Below are positions 19,151 through 28,996 of a stretch of DNA of 64,000 nucleotides, piece by piece (position 1 is the stretch's first letter; every line of letters starts with the position of its first letter). Below the pieces are notes generated by a model. The model searched no databases and was not told where the DNA came from. It saw only the letters and a program-made list of their open reading frames with translations. The position numbers and the translations under genes were made by a program. This stretch comes from Halomonas icarae (GTDB lineage: Bacteria; Pseudomonadota; Gammaproteobacteria; Pseudomonadales; Halomonadaceae). The stretch is taken from assembly GCF_009901955.1 (NCBI RefSeq), contig NZ_WUTS01000001.1, forward strand, positions 1,582,145 to 1,646,144. Reading direction: 5' to 3'.

Positions 19151-20238
19151 TACAGCTCCCCCTCGTCATAGCCCGGGTCATGAACCTCGCCCGACGGATC
19201 CTCGCCGCCGGGCAGGCTGAGTGGCGCGGCCAGCACCGCACGCCCCTCCTCCACGCCCAGCACCTCGGCATGCTCCGGCGAGAGCATCAACTGACCGGTG
19301 GGGGATAGCGCGTAGCGTGCCACCAGGCAGCGGTAGTCGGCCAGACGCTGGTTGGCGATCATGGCCGGTTCGGCATCGGGCAGGGTGTGGGCGGGACGGA
19401 TGCGCACGGGATGCCAGGCGGCGCGACGGAAGCTGTGCAGGCGCTCCCGCTCGGCCTTGATCACCGGGCCGGCGTCGAAGATATCGACGTGACGGGAGCG
19501 CTGAAACCCTTCGCCGAGCATCTCCGCCAGGGCTACCTCATGGTCGGGGTGTTCACGACCGATGGCGGCCCGTGCCTGGGGCGTAAGCAGCGAGAGGTAG
19601 AGCGGAAACTGCGGCATCACCTCGGCGATAAAGCTCTTCGAGCGCACCCCGGCCAGGGTATTGATCTCTTCATAGTCACGCACGAAGAAGTGGCGCCCCA
19701 CGCTGTTCCAGAAAGGCGACTCTCCATCCACGTCCAGATAGCCCGGGAAGGCCATGGCCAGCAGCTTGGCAAAGCGCTCGGGATACTGAGCGATCAGCAT
19801 CAGGCGTGCTCGTCGCAACAGGCTCTCGGCGCTGGTGCCACGGTAGCGCGGCGCCAGCGAGTAGGCACACAGCAGACTCGCCTCAGAGACCTCGTGGGAT
19901 AGCGCCAGGGTCTGCACCTCACGACGCACATTGAGCTGTTGGGAGGCGTGGATCAGCGTCTCCTGGCGATAGGTGTAGTAGGCATCCTGGGCGCCGGCCT
20001 GGGCCCGCACGGTAGCGGTACCCACCACCTCGCCAAGGACCAGGTCCTCGAGCACGAAGGTATAGTGCTCGTCACCGGGGCACTCCACCGACTTGGTGAA
20101 GGCCTGACGCGAGCGTGCGATACGCTCCTCGAGACGATCGCGATGGACCGGGAGGTTGGTAAGTCGCGGCACGGCGCCCCCCGCCAGCCGCTCCAGGGCG
20201 GGCAGATCGGCCGCGGCAATCGGACGCACGACGAGCAT
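19150..20238 (-). CDS. aruF: Arginine/ornithine N-succinyltransferase, alpha (AruF) subunit
   Basis: This paralogue of aruG (362 residues from the ATG at 20236-20238) shares MLVVRPIAAADLPALERLA at its start and a PRYRG loop, GDGESPFWNSVGRHFF-like segment and YEEINTLAGVRSKSFIAEVMP. The ATG is preferred because GGAG lies about 9 nt before it; an in-frame GTG upstream lacks such a site. In P. aeruginosa the alpha subunit widens the range to ornithine. It lies 20 nt behind astC and ahead of aruG, which reproduces the aruC-F-G-D-B order. Confidence 0.93.
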   Translation of the reverse strand: MLVVRPIAAADLPALERLAGGAVPRLTNLPVHRDRLEERIARSRQAFTKSVECPGDEHYTFVLEDLVLGEVVGTATVRAQAGAQDAYYTYRQETLIHASQQLNVRREVQTLALSHEVSEASLLCAYSLAPRYRGTSAESLLRRARLMLIAQYPERFAKLLAMAFPGYLDVDGESPFWNSVGRHFFVRDYEEINTLAGVRSKSFIAEVMPQFPLYLSLLTPQARAAIGREHPDHEVALAEMLGEGFQRSRHVDIFDAGPVIKAERERLHSFRRAAWHPVRIRPAHTLPDAEPAMIANQRLADYRCLVARYALSPTGQLMLSPEHAEVLGVEEGRAVLAAPLSLPGGEDPSGEVHDPGYDEGEL

Positions 20239-20258
20239 GGTGGCGTCTCCTCTCTCGT

Positions 20259-21473
20259 TCACGAGGCATCGACCAGGCGCGCCACGGCTCGCTCCAGACG
20301 TACCATGCCCTCGGCAATATCGGCTTCGGGAATCACCAGCGAGGGTGCCATGCGCAACACATTGGGCCCGGCGACCAGGGCCATCACACCCTCCTCGATG
20401 GCCAGCGGCAGGATATCCTTGGCCCGGTCACGCCACGCCTCGCTCATCTCGGCACCGACCAGCAGTCCCATGCCGCGCACTTCGCGGAACACCCCGTACC
20501 TGGCGTTGATCGCCTCCAGATGCTCACGGAACAGGTCGTGACGCTGCCTGACGCCCTCCAGCACCTCGGGGGTGTCGATATATTCGATGGCCGCAAGTGC
20601 CACCGCCGAGGCCAGCGGGTTGCCACCATAGGTGGAGCCATGGGTGCCCATGGAAAAGGACGGCGCGACACGGTCGGTGGCCAGCATGGCACCTACCGGG
20701 AAGCCGCCACCCAGGGCCTTGGCGCTGGTGAGAATATCCGGGGTCACGCCGAGCTGCTGGTAAGCATAGAGCGAGCCGGTACGGCCCACGCCAGTCTGCA
20801 CCTCGTCGAAGATCAGCAGGGCATCGTGGGCATCGCACAGGTCGCGCAGCCCCTGCAGGAAGTCACGCTGACCGGGCAGCACCCCACCCTCGCCCTGCAT
20901 CGGTTCCACCATCACCGCGCAGGTATCGTCGTTGATCAGGTCCCGTACACTGTCGAGATTGTTGTACTCACCATGGACGATGCCACCCGGCACCGGGCCG
21001 AACCCCTGGGCATACTTGGGCTGACCGCCCACGCTGACGGTGAAGAAGGTGCGCCCGTGAAAGGATTGGGAGAAGGAGACGATACGGTGCTTGTGTTCAC
21101 CGGCCTGATCGAAGGCCCAGCGCCGGGCCAGCTTGAGCGCTGCCTCGTTGGCCTCTCCCCCGGAGGAGCACAGGAACACCTTGTCGGCGAAGGTGCGCTC
21201 CACCAGGGTACGCGCCAGCTTGAGGGCAGGCTCGTTGGTATAGACGTTGGAGAGATGCCAGAGCCGATCGGCCTGCTCCTTGAGCGCCTCGACCAGCACC
21301 GGATGGCAGTGTCCCAGCCCGTTGACCGCAATGCCGCCGGCGAAGTCGATATATTCACGGCCCTGCTGGTCCCACAGTCGGCTGCCTTCGCCGCGCACCG
21401 GAATCACCTGCTGGGGGGAGTAGTTCGGCACCATGTAGTGGTCGAAGTCGGCGCGGGTCGGGGTCTGGCTCAT
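20259..21473 (-). CDS. astC: Succinylornithine/acetylornithine aminotransferase
   Basis: The 404-residue class III aminotransferase has the PLP-binding lysine in [15 protein letters not shown], the [14 protein letters not shown] motif and the substrate-binding N-terminal [18 protein letters not shown]. It transaminates succinylornithine to succinylglutamate semialdehyde, and can also serve in arginine synthesis. The start at 21471-21473 has an AGGAGG site 5 nt away. It is the first gene of the operon, whose promoter should lie in the 167-nt gap up to the divergent methyltransferase gene. Confidence 0.95.
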   Translation of the reverse strand: MSQTPTRADFDHYMVPNYSPQQVIPVRGEGSRLWDQQGREYIDFAGGIAVNGLGHCHPVLVEALKEQADRLWHLSNVYTNEPALKLARTLVERTFADKVFLCSSGGEANEAALKLARRWAFDQAGEHKHRIVSFSQSFHGRTFFTVSVGGQPKYAQGFGPVPGGIVHGEYNNLDSVRDLINDDTCAVMVEPMQGEGGVLPGQRDFLQGLRDLCDAHDALLIFDEVQTGVGRTGSLYAYQQLGVTPDILTSAKALGGGFPVGAMLATDRVAPSFSMGTHGSTYGGNPLASAVALAAIEYIDTPEVLEGVRQRHDLFREHLEAINARYGVFREVRGMGLLVGAEMSEAWRDRAKDILPLAIEEGVMALVAGPNVLRMAPSLVIPEADIAEGMVRLERAVARLVDAS

Positions 21474-21640
21474 GACATCCTCCTGTGAAGTCGGGAAAGC
21501 GCATTCTGGATGCGCCAGCCCTCGAGTATAGAGAGACGCGCCCCTCTTCGCTTTCAGCGTTGGGACGCCAACTTTTGAAAAAGCCCCCCACTCCAGCTGG
21601 TTGGGCTAGGCTGGAGACGTTCCCCTGCGAGGAGCCGCGC

Positions 21641-22258
21641 ATGTTCAATACCACCACCTGGAACCGACGGCGCTATAGCCTCTATGCGCCCATCTACGAC
21701 GCCGTGGCCCGGCGCGTCTTCCGCCGTGCACGCCGCATCGCCCTCTCCCAGGTGCACTGGCAGCGCGGCATGCGGGTGCTGGTGGTGGGCGCCGGTACCG
21801 GGCTCGATCTCTACTTCCTGCCCCGGGACGTCGAACTGCATGCCAGCGACCTTGCGCCGGCCATGGTGCGACGTCTCGCGCGCCGCGCCGAATCGCTGGG
21901 CATGGACGTCCAGACCACGGTGATGGATGCCGAGTGCCTGGAGTACCCGGACGACCACTTCGATGTGGTGGTGATGCACCTGATACTCGCGGTGATGCCC
22001 GACCCGCAGCGTGGTCTGGACGAGGCAAGGCGGGTGATGAAACCGGACGGCCAGCTATGCGTGCTGGACAAGTTTCAGGCCGATGATCGCCCCTCCGGCA
22101 TGGGTCGCCAGGCCCTCAACGCCCTGACCTCGGCCATCGCCACCGACATTACCCGTCAGGCCCGCCCGCTGCTCGAGGCCGGCGGCTTCGTTATCGAGCA
22201 GGATACGCCGGTGATGATGGGCTCGCTGGTTCGCGCCCTGCTGGCCAGGCCGGCCTGA
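21641..22258 (+). CDS. SAM-dependent methyltransferase, PmtA/UbiE-like
   Basis: The 205-residue protein starts at 21641 after a GGAG site, not at the longer frame's upstream codon. YSLYAPIYDAVARRVF near the N-terminus, the SAM motif LVVGAGTGLDLYFLP, HASDLAPAMV and FDVVVMHLILAVMPDPQRGLDEARRVMKPDG are standard class I methyltransferase elements. The YAPIYD opening is seen in phosphatidylethanolamine N-methyltransferases (PmtA) and ubiquinone methyltransferases. Phospholipid methylation is plausible, but the substrate is not certain. It is divergent from astC. Confidence 0.72.
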   Translation: MFNTTTWNRRRYSLYAPIYDAVARRVFRRARRIALSQVHWQRGMRVLVVGAGTGLDLYFLPRDVELHASDLAPAMVRRLARRAESLGMDVQTTVMDAECLEYPDDHFDVVVMHLILAVMPDPQRGLDEARRVMKPDGQLCVLDKFQADDRPSGMGRQALNALTSAIATDITRQARPLLEAGGFVIEQDTPVMMGSLVRALLARPA

Positions 22259-23215
22259 TCAGCTCAGGCGCTCTTCGCTGGGCGTTTGTCCGAAGTGGTT
22301 GCGGTAGGTGGTGGAGAAGTGCGCCGCCGAGGAGAAGCCGGTCAGCAGAGCGATCTCGCCCGCCGGACGGTCGCTCTCGCGCAGCAGGCGCCGGGCCCGC
22401 TGCAGCCGAAGCCCCATGTAGTAGCGGCTCGGCACCGCCTGCAGGTGTTTCTTGAACAGGCGCTCCAGCTGGCGACGGGAGACCCCCAGATGCTCGGCCA
22501 GCTCATGGGTCGTCAGGGGCTCCTCGATATTGGCTTCCATCAGGCTCACGGCATCGACCAGGCTCTGAGGAGCGCCGGCCAGCGGCGCCGATGACTGGGG
22601 CTCGTCGGCCATGCGGACTCGCTCCAGCACGAAGTGCGCCGAGACCCGCTCGGCAAGCTCGCTGCCATGATGCGTCGCTATCAGGGTCATCATCATGTCC
22701 ATGGCCGCGGTACCGCCGCCGCAGGTCAACCGGTCGCGGTCGATCTCGAACAGCTGACGCGAGAGGCGGACCCTCGGATGAGCGCCCGCCACCGCCTCGA
22801 ACCGAGGCCAGGGCACCGTGGCCCGATAACCGTCGAGCAGGCCGGCACTGGCCAGCAGCTCGGCACCACCACCGATGCCCGCCAGGCTGCGTCCCTGGGC
22901 GGCCAGCCGCCGTAGCCAGACAAGCAGCGTCGGCTCCGGTGCCTCGCCCCAGGGAGCGCAGACCAACAGCAGGTCTAGGGCGTCATCCTTGGCGATGGCG
23001 CGATCGGGAGTCAGCACCTGACGCGAACCGCTGGGAACCGGACGATCATCCAGCCCCAGGGTGACGAGAGAATAGAGAGGAGTGTCGGCCAGCCGATTGG
23101 CCACCGCCAACGGCTCGGTGGCACATGCCTCGGACAGCAGGGAGAATCCCGGCATTACCACCACCCCTACCCGACGCAGGGGTGAGGCGGTGGAGGTGGC
23201 TGGCATATCGGGCAT
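22259..23215 (-). CDS. GlxA-family AraC-type transcriptional regulator
   Basis: The protein (318 residues from the ATG at 23213-23215; the ATG at 23206 is also possible) has an N-terminal DJ-1/PfpI-like domain (VGVVVMPGFSLLSEACATEPL, about residues 10-180) and a C-terminal AraC DNA-binding domain with two helix-turn-helices (LAEHLGVSRRQLERLFKKHL and GFSSAAHFSTTYRNHFG). GlxA-like regulators include P. aeruginosa ArgR, which controls the aru operon, and the choline/carnitine regulators GbdR and CdhR. Its closeness to the aru operon suggests an ArgR-like job, but the methyltransferase gene lies between them. Confidence 0.8.
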   Translation of the reverse strand: MPDMPATSTASPLRRVGVVVMPGFSLLSEACATEPLAVANRLADTPLYSLVTLGLDDRPVPSGSRQVLTPDRAIAKDDALDLLLVCAPWGEAPEPTLLVWLRRLAAQGRSLAGIGGGAELLASAGLLDGYRATVPWPRFEAVAGAHPRVRLSRQLFEIDRDRLTCGGGTAAMDMMMTLIATHHGSELAERVSAHFVLERVRMADEPQSSAPLAGAPQSLVDAVSLMEANIEEPLTTHELAEHLGVSRRQLERLFKKHLQAVPSRYYMGLRLQRARRLLRESDRPAGEIALLTGFSSAAHFSTTYRNHFGQTPSEERLS

Positions 23216-23292
23216 GCGGGACTCTCGAAACAACAGGATCGCCCATTGTAGCCAAAGCCCCGACTCGCGGCAGCCCTACCGGTCGCGCACGG

Positions 23293-23502
23293 CTAGCCGC
23301 TCATGCCCACCACCAGTAGATAACCCAGCACGGCAACCGCCAGCACGATGACCAGCGGCAGCAGCCAAGGCAGGCCCCGGGAGGGCTCGCGCGCCTCGGG
23401 CTGCGTCTCATCGGGCTCGGGGTGGGCGAAGTCTTCGGGCTCGTTCACTTCCTTGAGGTGCTGCAGTTCCTCTTCGGGGGTCTGGCTCTGACGGGTATCC
23501 AT
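23293..23502 (-). CDS. Small single-helix membrane protein, 69 aa
   Basis: The first 40 residues are very acidic and Pro-rich (EEELQHLKEVNEPEDF, then DETQPEAREP), followed by one transmembrane helix (WLLPLVIVLAVAVLGYLLVVGM). No family is recognised. It lies between fabV and the GlxA-like regulator on the same strand. Composition is like its neighbours, so it is likely a real gene, of unknown role. Confidence 0.6.
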   Translation of the reverse strand: MDTRQSQTPEEELQHLKEVNEPEDFAHPEPDETQPEAREPSRGLPWLLPLVIVLAVAVLGYLLVVGMSG

Positions 23503-23554
23503 GCGCCCTCCGGGTCTGCGAGTATCAGGCAGGCCGCCGGGAGGCGCCCTGCCC

Positions 23555-24781
23555 TTACAGGGTTACGACATCGAATTCCGCCACGGGATCCACGTCGGCA
23601 TCATAGTCGACATCATCCCGCTCGAAGCCGAACAGCTTCAGGAACTCGTGCTTGTACCCAGCATAGTCGGTAATCTCGAAGAGGTTCTCGGTGGTCACGC
23701 GCGGCCAGAGCTCCTTGCACGCCTGCTGAACATCATCGCGCAGCTCCCAGTCATCCAGGCGCAGACGGCCGGCCTCATCGGTCTCGGCGCTGTCGCCCTG
23801 CCCCTCGCCCAGGTAGAGACGCTCGCCGAACAGCCGGTTGAGCTGATCGATGGTGCCCTCGTGCAGCCCCTTCTCCTTCATTACCTTGTAGACCATGGCG
23901 ATATAGAGCGGCATGACTGGAATGGCCGCACTGGCCTGGGTCACCACCGACTTGAGCACCGCCACATTGGCGCCACCGCCGGTGGCCATAAGACGCTGAT
24001 TGATCTCGCCGGCGGCGCGATCCAGATCCTCCTTGGCCTTGCCCAGGGCACCATGCCAGTAGATCGGCCAGGTGATCTCGGTACCGATATAGCTGAAGGC
24101 CACGCTGCGGGCACCGGGGGCCAGCACGCCGGCACGATCCAGGGCATCGATCCACAGTTCCCAGTCTTCACCGCCCATCACCGCTCGAGTATCCTCGATC
24201 TCCTGCTCGGTGGCGGGCTCGACCTCGGCCTCGATGATGGTGTCCTTGTTGGTATCGATGGCGGTGGCGCGATAGGTCTCGCCGATCGGCTTGAGGCTGG
24301 AACGCTTGAGCTCGCCCGAGTCGGGCAGCTTGCGTACCGGTGAAGCCAGCGAGTAGACCACCAGGTCGACCTGCCCCAGGTCCTGCTGGATCAGCTCGAT
24401 CGCCTTCTCGCGGGCCTCATGGGAGAACGCATCGCCGTTGATCGACTTGCTGTAGAGTCCTTCGGCCTTGGCGAACTTGTCGAAGGCGGCGCTGTTGTAC
24501 CAGCCGGCGGTGCCCGGCTTCTTCTCGCTGCCGGGCTTCTCGAAGAACACTCCCAGGGTATCGGCGCCGTAGCCGAAGGCGGCGGTGACGCGGGCCGCCA
24601 GGCCGTAGCCGCTGGAGGCGCCGATCACCAGCACCTTCTTGGGGCGCGGCTCTCCGTCACCGAGGGCCTTGTCCAGGCCGCGAGCCCGGGTCGCCTCGAT
24701 CTGCTCGAGCACGTTCTTCTCGCAACCGACGGGGTGGGTAGTGGTGCAGATGAAACCGCGTACCTTGGGCTTGATGATCAC
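23555..24781 (-). CDS. fabV: Trans-2-enoyl-ACP/CoA reductase FabV
   Basis: The protein starts at a GTG at 24779-24781, with a GAGGT site 8 nt upstream, giving 408 residues and the N-terminus [17 protein letters not shown], which is that of FabV. The NADH-binding [17 protein letters not shown] and the catalytic YX8K pattern ([12 protein letters not shown]) are present. FabV reduces the enoyl double bond in fatty acid elongation and resists triclosan in many bacteria. It is alone, with no other fab genes near. Confidence 0.95.
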   Translation of the reverse strand: MIIKPKVRGFICTTTHPVGCEKNVLEQIEATRARGLDKALGDGEPRPKKVLVIGASSGYGLAARVTAAFGYGADTLGVFFEKPGSEKKPGTAGWYNSAAFDKFAKAEGLYSKSINGDAFSHEAREKAIELIQQDLGQVDLVVYSLASPVRKLPDSGELKRSSLKPIGETYRATAIDTNKDTIIEAEVEPATEQEIEDTRAVMGGEDWELWIDALDRAGVLAPGARSVAFSYIGTEITWPIYWHGALGKAKEDLDRAAGEINQRLMATGGGANVAVLKSVVTQASAAIPVMPLYIAMVYKVMKEKGLHEGTIDQLNRLFGERLYLGEGQGDSAETDEAGRLRLDDWELRDDVQQACKELWPRVTTENLFEITDYAGYKHEFLKLFGFERDDVDYDADVDPVAEFDVVTL

Positions 24782-24954
24782 GTCAGACCTCGCTGTTTGT
24801 GTGGTGGGCGGCCTCGGCCACCCTGTCATGGAGTGGTAATCGCTCTATTCTAGCCGTTCACATCCACCGCTGTCCGCCCTTGAGCCCGACCGGTAGCTGG
24901 GGCAGGATGCCGTCCTGAAGCTGGTTACCCTTGCCTAACCCCCGGGAGCAAACG

Positions 24955-25344
24955 ATGGATGCCCAGACCCTGGTCGATGAACGCGGTGAACTGTGGCTGG
25001 CGCTGGCACCGCTATGGCTGGAGCGTGAACCCGGCGAGCGCGACTATGCGCAGATGCTCGAGGTGATCGAACGCCACGGGCTTACGGTCAACGAACTGGA
25101 GTGGGTGTTTCGCATCGAGCTGGCGCCGGTCCTGGCGCGCCACCAGATGTCGGTGGTCGGCGAGTGGCGGCGCTTCGACGAATATGCGCTGATGAAGCAG
25201 CTGGTGGCCCACAATCTGCGGCTCAAGGGGTGGCGACGCAAGAGCTGGGCGCTCTTCTCGGGGCTGACGACCATGATGACGCGGCATCGCTGGAACGAAC
25301 TGATCGGCCGCCTGATGGTAGAGCGCGGCGAGACACCTCCATGA
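24955..25344 (+). CDS. Hypothetical protein, 129 aa, family not recognised
   Basis: The ATG at 24955 has GGGAGC about 8 nt before it. The protein is helical and rich in Trp, Arg and Glu (LWLALAPLWLEREPGERDYAQMLEVIERHGLT, then ELEWVFRIELAPVL and SVVGEWRRFDEYALMKQLV). A run of Trp and Arg near NLRLKGWRRKSWALF may contact nucleic acid or a membrane. It sits between divergent fabV and convergent glutathione peroxidase genes. No function is assigned. Confidence 0.7.
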   Translation: MDAQTLVDERGELWLALAPLWLEREPGERDYAQMLEVIERHGLTVNELEWVFRIELAPVLARHQMSVVGEWRRFDEYALMKQLVAHNLRLKGWRRKSWALFSGLTTMMTRHRWNELIGRLMVERGETPP

Positions 25345-25395
25345 TGAACAGGCTCTCGCAACGTCAGGCTGGAACGAGAGGATCTCGAGCCCCCC

Positions 25396-25881
25396 TCAGG
25401 TCTCATCCAGGGCCAGCTCGATGGCGATGCGTAGCTCATCCTCCCCGTCACGGGGCGAGAAGCGACGGATCACCCGGCCATCACGCCCCACCAGGAACTT
25501 GGTGAAGTTCCACTTGATCATGCCGGTGCCCAGCAGTCCGGGTGCCTGGCGCTTGAGCTCGACAAACAGCGGGTCGGCATCACCGCCGTTGACCTTCACC
25601 TTCTCCATCAGCGGAAAGCTGACCTGGTAGTCGCGCGCACTCAAGGTGCAGAACTCCTGCGCGGACTCCGGCGATTGGCGGCCAAACTGATTGCAGGGGA
25701 AGCCGATCACCATGAAACCACGTTGGCGATAACGTCGATAGAGTCGCTCCAGCTCACGCAGCTGGGGCGTGAAGCCGCAACGACTGGCGACATTGACGAT
25801 AAGCAGCACCTGGCCACGCAGCGCGCCGAAGTTGAAGGGCTCGCCCTGGGCGGTGCGACACTGTTGATCGTGGATGGTCAT
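25396..25881 (-). CDS. Glutathione peroxidase-like thiol peroxidase
   Basis: The 161-residue protein has all three family motifs: VNVASRCGFTPQ with the peroxidatic Cys, FPCNQFG, and KWNFTKFLV. In bacterial enzymes the reductant is often thioredoxin, using the Cys of FPCNQFG as the resolving residue. The ATG at 25879-25881 is used; an in-frame GTG upstream at 25911 lacks a good site. The gene lies 54 nt downstream of tgpA on the same strand. Confidence 0.9.
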   Translation of the reverse strand: MTIHDQQCRTAQGEPFNFGALRGQVLLIVNVASRCGFTPQLRELERLYRRYRQRGFMVIGFPCNQFGRQSPESAQEFCTLSARDYQVSFPLMEKVKVNGGDADPLFVELKRQAPGLLGTGMIKWNFTKFLVGRDGRVIRRFSPRDGEDELRIAIELALDET

Positions 25882-25935
25882 GCGCGGGCCCCGATAGTCG
25901 ATATCCTTCACGATGCCACGCCGCCCACGGCGGCG

Positions 25936-28041
25936 CTACCCCGGGCGACCCTGACTGGCCAATCGCCGCTTCACCTCGGCGACCCGACGCCCCAGGATCT
26001 GGCGGCGGCTGCGGCGCTCGCCGGGCCCCAGACGTGCATAGCGCAGGCGCTCGAACTGGTGGGCACAGTCACGCAGGGCGGGGCCAGCCGCTTCGGCGGA
26101 ACCGGCCAGGCGGCGCAGATGAGCGGCCGGCGACTCTCCACCGTGGGGCGGCATGCCACGCCGCGTGAGCCAGGCCTGCAGCCGACGGATCCTGAGCGCC
26201 TCGTCGCGCCCCTCGCGATGCCCTCGCCAGGCGGCCCGTAACCCGACCAGCAATCCGCATAGCCCCACGCCCACCAGCACCAAGCCCATCAGCCACGTCA
26301 GGGGGGCGCGGCTGGAGAGCTGCTCCTGCAGGGCGTTCCAGAAGGCCTGGAGCCGTTCGACCACCCGGGCCACCAGTGCGCTGCGCGCTTCGTCGCGGTA
26401 GCCGATCACGCCACGCTGCCAGCGGTATTCCAGACGCTCCCAGTCCAGCCGCAGACGATTCACCCAACCCACGCCCCGCAGATGGAGCGGCGAGAAGGGG
26501 GCGTCGGCCAGATAGGCATCGCCAGCCCCCTCCACCGCCGCCGCGCCCTGCTCGATACGCTCAGGTGCGATGGCGGCAGTGGGATCCAGGCGCCGCCAGC
26601 TATCGTCCAGCCACACCTCGACCCACGCATGAGCGTCGTAGTCGCGCACCGTGAAGTGACCGTCCGGGTGGCGCTCACCGCCCAGGAAGCCCGCCACGAT
26701 GCGTGCCGGCAACCCGACGGAGCGGGCCATTACCGCCATGGCCGAGGCGTAGTGGGTGCAGTAGCCGGCACGACTCTCGAACAGGAACTCGTCGACCCGA
26801 TCGCGTGAGGTCAGCCGCGGTGGGGACAGGGTGTAGCGGAACGGCGCCTCGCCGAAACGCGACATCAGGGCCGCCAGGAAGGCCCGAGGCTCGCCCTCAG
26901 CCTGCTGCCACAGGCGCTGGGCCAGCTCACGGCTGCGTGGATTGCCCTCGGCGGGCAGTCGGGTGTGCCGATGCATACCCTGGGGCTCGAGCCAGCTCGG
27001 GGCCATGCCGCTGCTCGAAAGGTGCAGCAGATCACGCGAGGCGAGCGGCGTGAGCCCCTCCACGGTACCGTCGGCCAGCCAGCGCAGTCGCTCGCCGCTG
27101 ATTTGAGGAGTGCCCAGCGAGGGACGCCAGGGGCGTCTATCAGGCTCGAGCAGCAGCTCGGCCTCGAAGCGCGGCGCAGTCACCGACGACCAGGGGGAGC
27201 GCCTCCCTTCTGCCACCCAGGGCGACTCTCCCTGTTCCAACGCCGTAGCAAAGCGCGACGGCGAGGCCCGTCGCCATCGCTCACCATCGAACTCCGAGAG
27301 GGTGTAGACCCGCCAGTAGCGCTCACCCGGAGCGGGTTCGTCCCCCTCGAAGCGCGCCCTGAAGGCACGGCGGTCGCTGCGCGACAGGTCGGCGATATCG
27401 CCAGGAGCGATCTCATCGGTCAGCCCCGTGGCGGCACGGTCGGCCTGGGGAAGGTTCCACAGCGGGCCGAAGCGCGGAAAGCCCAGGAACAGCAGCACCA
27501 TCAGCGGCGCCGCCAGCCCCAGCAGCCAGGCGCTCTCGTGCCACGCCTGCCGCGCATTGGCAGCGCCAGCCAGCCACACCAACGAGTAGATCAGCCAGGC
27601 CACCGCCAGCAGTGCCACGGCGGCCATGGCGATGCCCTGGCTGTGCAGGAAGGCCACCGTGGTGGCGACCATGCCGATCAGCACGACCACTCGAGCGTCA
27701 CGGCGGCTGTGGGTCTCGAGCAGCTTGAGCAGATAGACCCCGAGCAGCAGGCCGATCATCGCCTCCATGCGCCCGAGGGTGCCGTAGTGCAGCCACAGGC
27801 CACCGGCCAGGGCCGCGACGCCGACCAGGCGCAGCACGACCCCGGCACGAGGCAGGCGACGACGCAGCTGAAGATAGCGGTAACCGGCTACCAGGGCGGC
27901 GAGGCCGCCCAGCCAGGCGGGCATGTAGGTCAGATGCAGGGCCAGCACCAGACACTGACCGACAAACAGCCGGCGCAGCATGAACGCACTCAGGGTATGA
28001 CCATCAGCCAGCACCACCGCCCCCGCCGCGCGTCGACTCAT
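25936..28041 (-). CDS. tgpA: Transglutaminase-like membrane protein TgpA (DUF3488 plus transglutaminase core)
   Basis: The 701-residue protein has several N-terminal TM helices (about 20-190, DUF3488), a periplasmic transglutaminase-like domain and a further TM helix near 580. The Cys-His-Asp catalytic residues are visible in AGYCTHYASAMAVMARS, DYDAHAWVEVW and RLDPTAA. In P. aeruginosa TgpA is essential for viability; its substrate is unknown. It overlaps the DUF58 gene by an ATGA, forming a MoxR/DUF58/TgpA unit. Confidence 0.9.
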   Translation of the reverse strand: MSRRAAGAVVLADGHTLSAFMLRRLFVGQCLVLALHLTYMPAWLGGLAALVAGYRYLQLRRRLPRAGVVLRLVGVAALAGGLWLHYGTLGRMEAMIGLLLGVYLLKLLETHSRRDARVVVLIGMVATTVAFLHSQGIAMAAVALLAVAWLIYSLVWLAGAANARQAWHESAWLLGLAAPLMVLLFLGFPRFGPLWNLPQADRAATGLTDEIAPGDIADLSRSDRRAFRARFEGDEPAPGERYWRVYTLSEFDGERWRRASPSRFATALEQGESPWVAEGRRSPWSSVTAPRFEAELLLEPDRRPWRPSLGTPQISGERLRWLADGTVEGLTPLASRDLLHLSSSGMAPSWLEPQGMHRHTRLPAEGNPRSRELAQRLWQQAEGEPRAFLAALMSRFGEAPFRYTLSPPRLTSRDRVDEFLFESRAGYCTHYASAMAVMARSVGLPARIVAGFLGGERHPDGHFTVRDYDAHAWVEVWLDDSWRRLDPTAAIAPERIEQGAAAVEGAGDAYLADAPFSPLHLRGVGWVNRLRLDWERLEYRWQRGVIGYRDEARSALVARVVERLQAFWNALQEQLSSRAPLTWLMGLVLVGVGLCGLLVGLRAAWRGHREGRDEALRIRRLQAWLTRRGMPPHGGESPAAHLRRLAGSAEAAGPALRDCAHQFERLRYARLGPGERRSRRQILGRRVAEVKRRLASQGRPG

Positions 28042-28994
28042 GGTGTGCCTCCCGGGTTGCTGCCGGAACGAAAGCGCGCCAGCGCCGTCAGCGCCTGGCG
28101 GCGCTGGGAGGCCCCCTCGCCCTGAGCGAGGGTCACCCCCGGCAGGCGCAGTCCGAAGCGATCACCGGCCTGGTGATGGGTCAGCACCCGTGCACAGAGG
28201 GTCGACAGGCGCGTCTCGAGATCACCACGACAGCCATCGTAATCCAGCCAGAGCTGCTGGCGTGGCGGTGTGCTGAAGACCTTGGCCGTCAGCACACCGG
28301 TGCGGCTCCACTGCTTCCAGGCCAGTCGCGCCGGGCTGTCACCCGGCACGGCGCGGCGCAGACCGGCGAAATCGCCCGACTCGAGACCCGGCCCGGCATG
28401 GCGGTGCTCATTAATCTCCTCGCCCCGGGGGCGCGGGTAGACCAGCAGCGCCTCGTCACTCGCCAGCCAGGCGACGGCGCGGACCAGGCCCAGCGGCCAG
28501 GCGCTCTCCAGGCGCAGCAGCGGCAGGCGTTGTTCCCCTCGGGGGCAGGCCGGCAGACGCAGGGTGGCCTCGCCACGCCCCGTGGCAAGATCCAGGATGG
28601 TACTCCCTGCCCTGGCACTCTCTTCTGTGACCCTCCCCCCTGCGGCATGCACCTCGATGGCATGGCGCGGGCGCCCTCCTTCCAGGACCACACCGAGGCG
28701 CACCTCGTCGCCGGCGAAGGTCTCGGCGGGCAGGCGCAGAGTGGCACGCACGCCGAGCAGATTGCGCCAGGTCCGCAGCAGCGCCACGCTCGCCACGGCA
28801 AACAGCCAGAAGGAGAGAGCGTAGGCGAGGCTGTTCTGGTAATTGATACCAAGCAACAGCAACAGCAGGACCAGCACCGCCCAGCCCACCCCGAAGCGAG
28901 TGGGGAGCAGAAAGAGGCGACGCTGGGGCAGCGCCATGCCCGGCGCGATCGCCATGCGTCGCCACCAGCGCCGCCCCGCCGACCGGGTGAGCAC
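28038..28994 (-). CDS. DUF58 domain membrane protein
   Basis: The protein starts most likely at the GTG at 28992-28994 (318 residues), in the region just after the moxR stop, since DUF58 proteins carry a short basic N-terminus before RRLFLLPT. The ATG at 28953-28955 is an alternative. Two TM helices follow (RFGVGWAVLVLLLLLLG and YALSFWLFAVASVALL), then the DUF58 core with FAGLRRAVPGDSPARLAWKQWSRTG. DUF58 proteins are the usual partners of MoxR ATPases and TgpA; their molecular role is open. Confidence 0.88.
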   Translation of the reverse strand: MLTRSAGRRWWRRMAIAPGMALPQRRLFLLPTRFGVGWAVLVLLLLLLGINYQNSLAYALSFWLFAVASVALLRTWRNLLGVRATLRLPAETFAGDEVRLGVVLEGGRPRHAIEVHAAGGRVTEESARAGSTILDLATGRGEATLRLPACPRGEQRLPLLRLESAWPLGLVRAVAWLASDEALLVYPRPRGEEINEHRHAGPGLESGDFAGLRRAVPGDSPARLAWKQWSRTGVLTAKVFSTPPRQQLWLDYDGCRGDLETRLSTLCARVLTHHQAGDRFGLRLPGVTLAQGEGASQRRQALTALARFRSGSNPGGTP

Positions 28995-28996
28995 GA

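Noticed and set aside
23293..23502. Small TM protein as part of a toxin-antitoxin pair
   Set aside because: It has no partner gene of suitable size beside it and no toxin motif; fabV and the regulator are unrelated.
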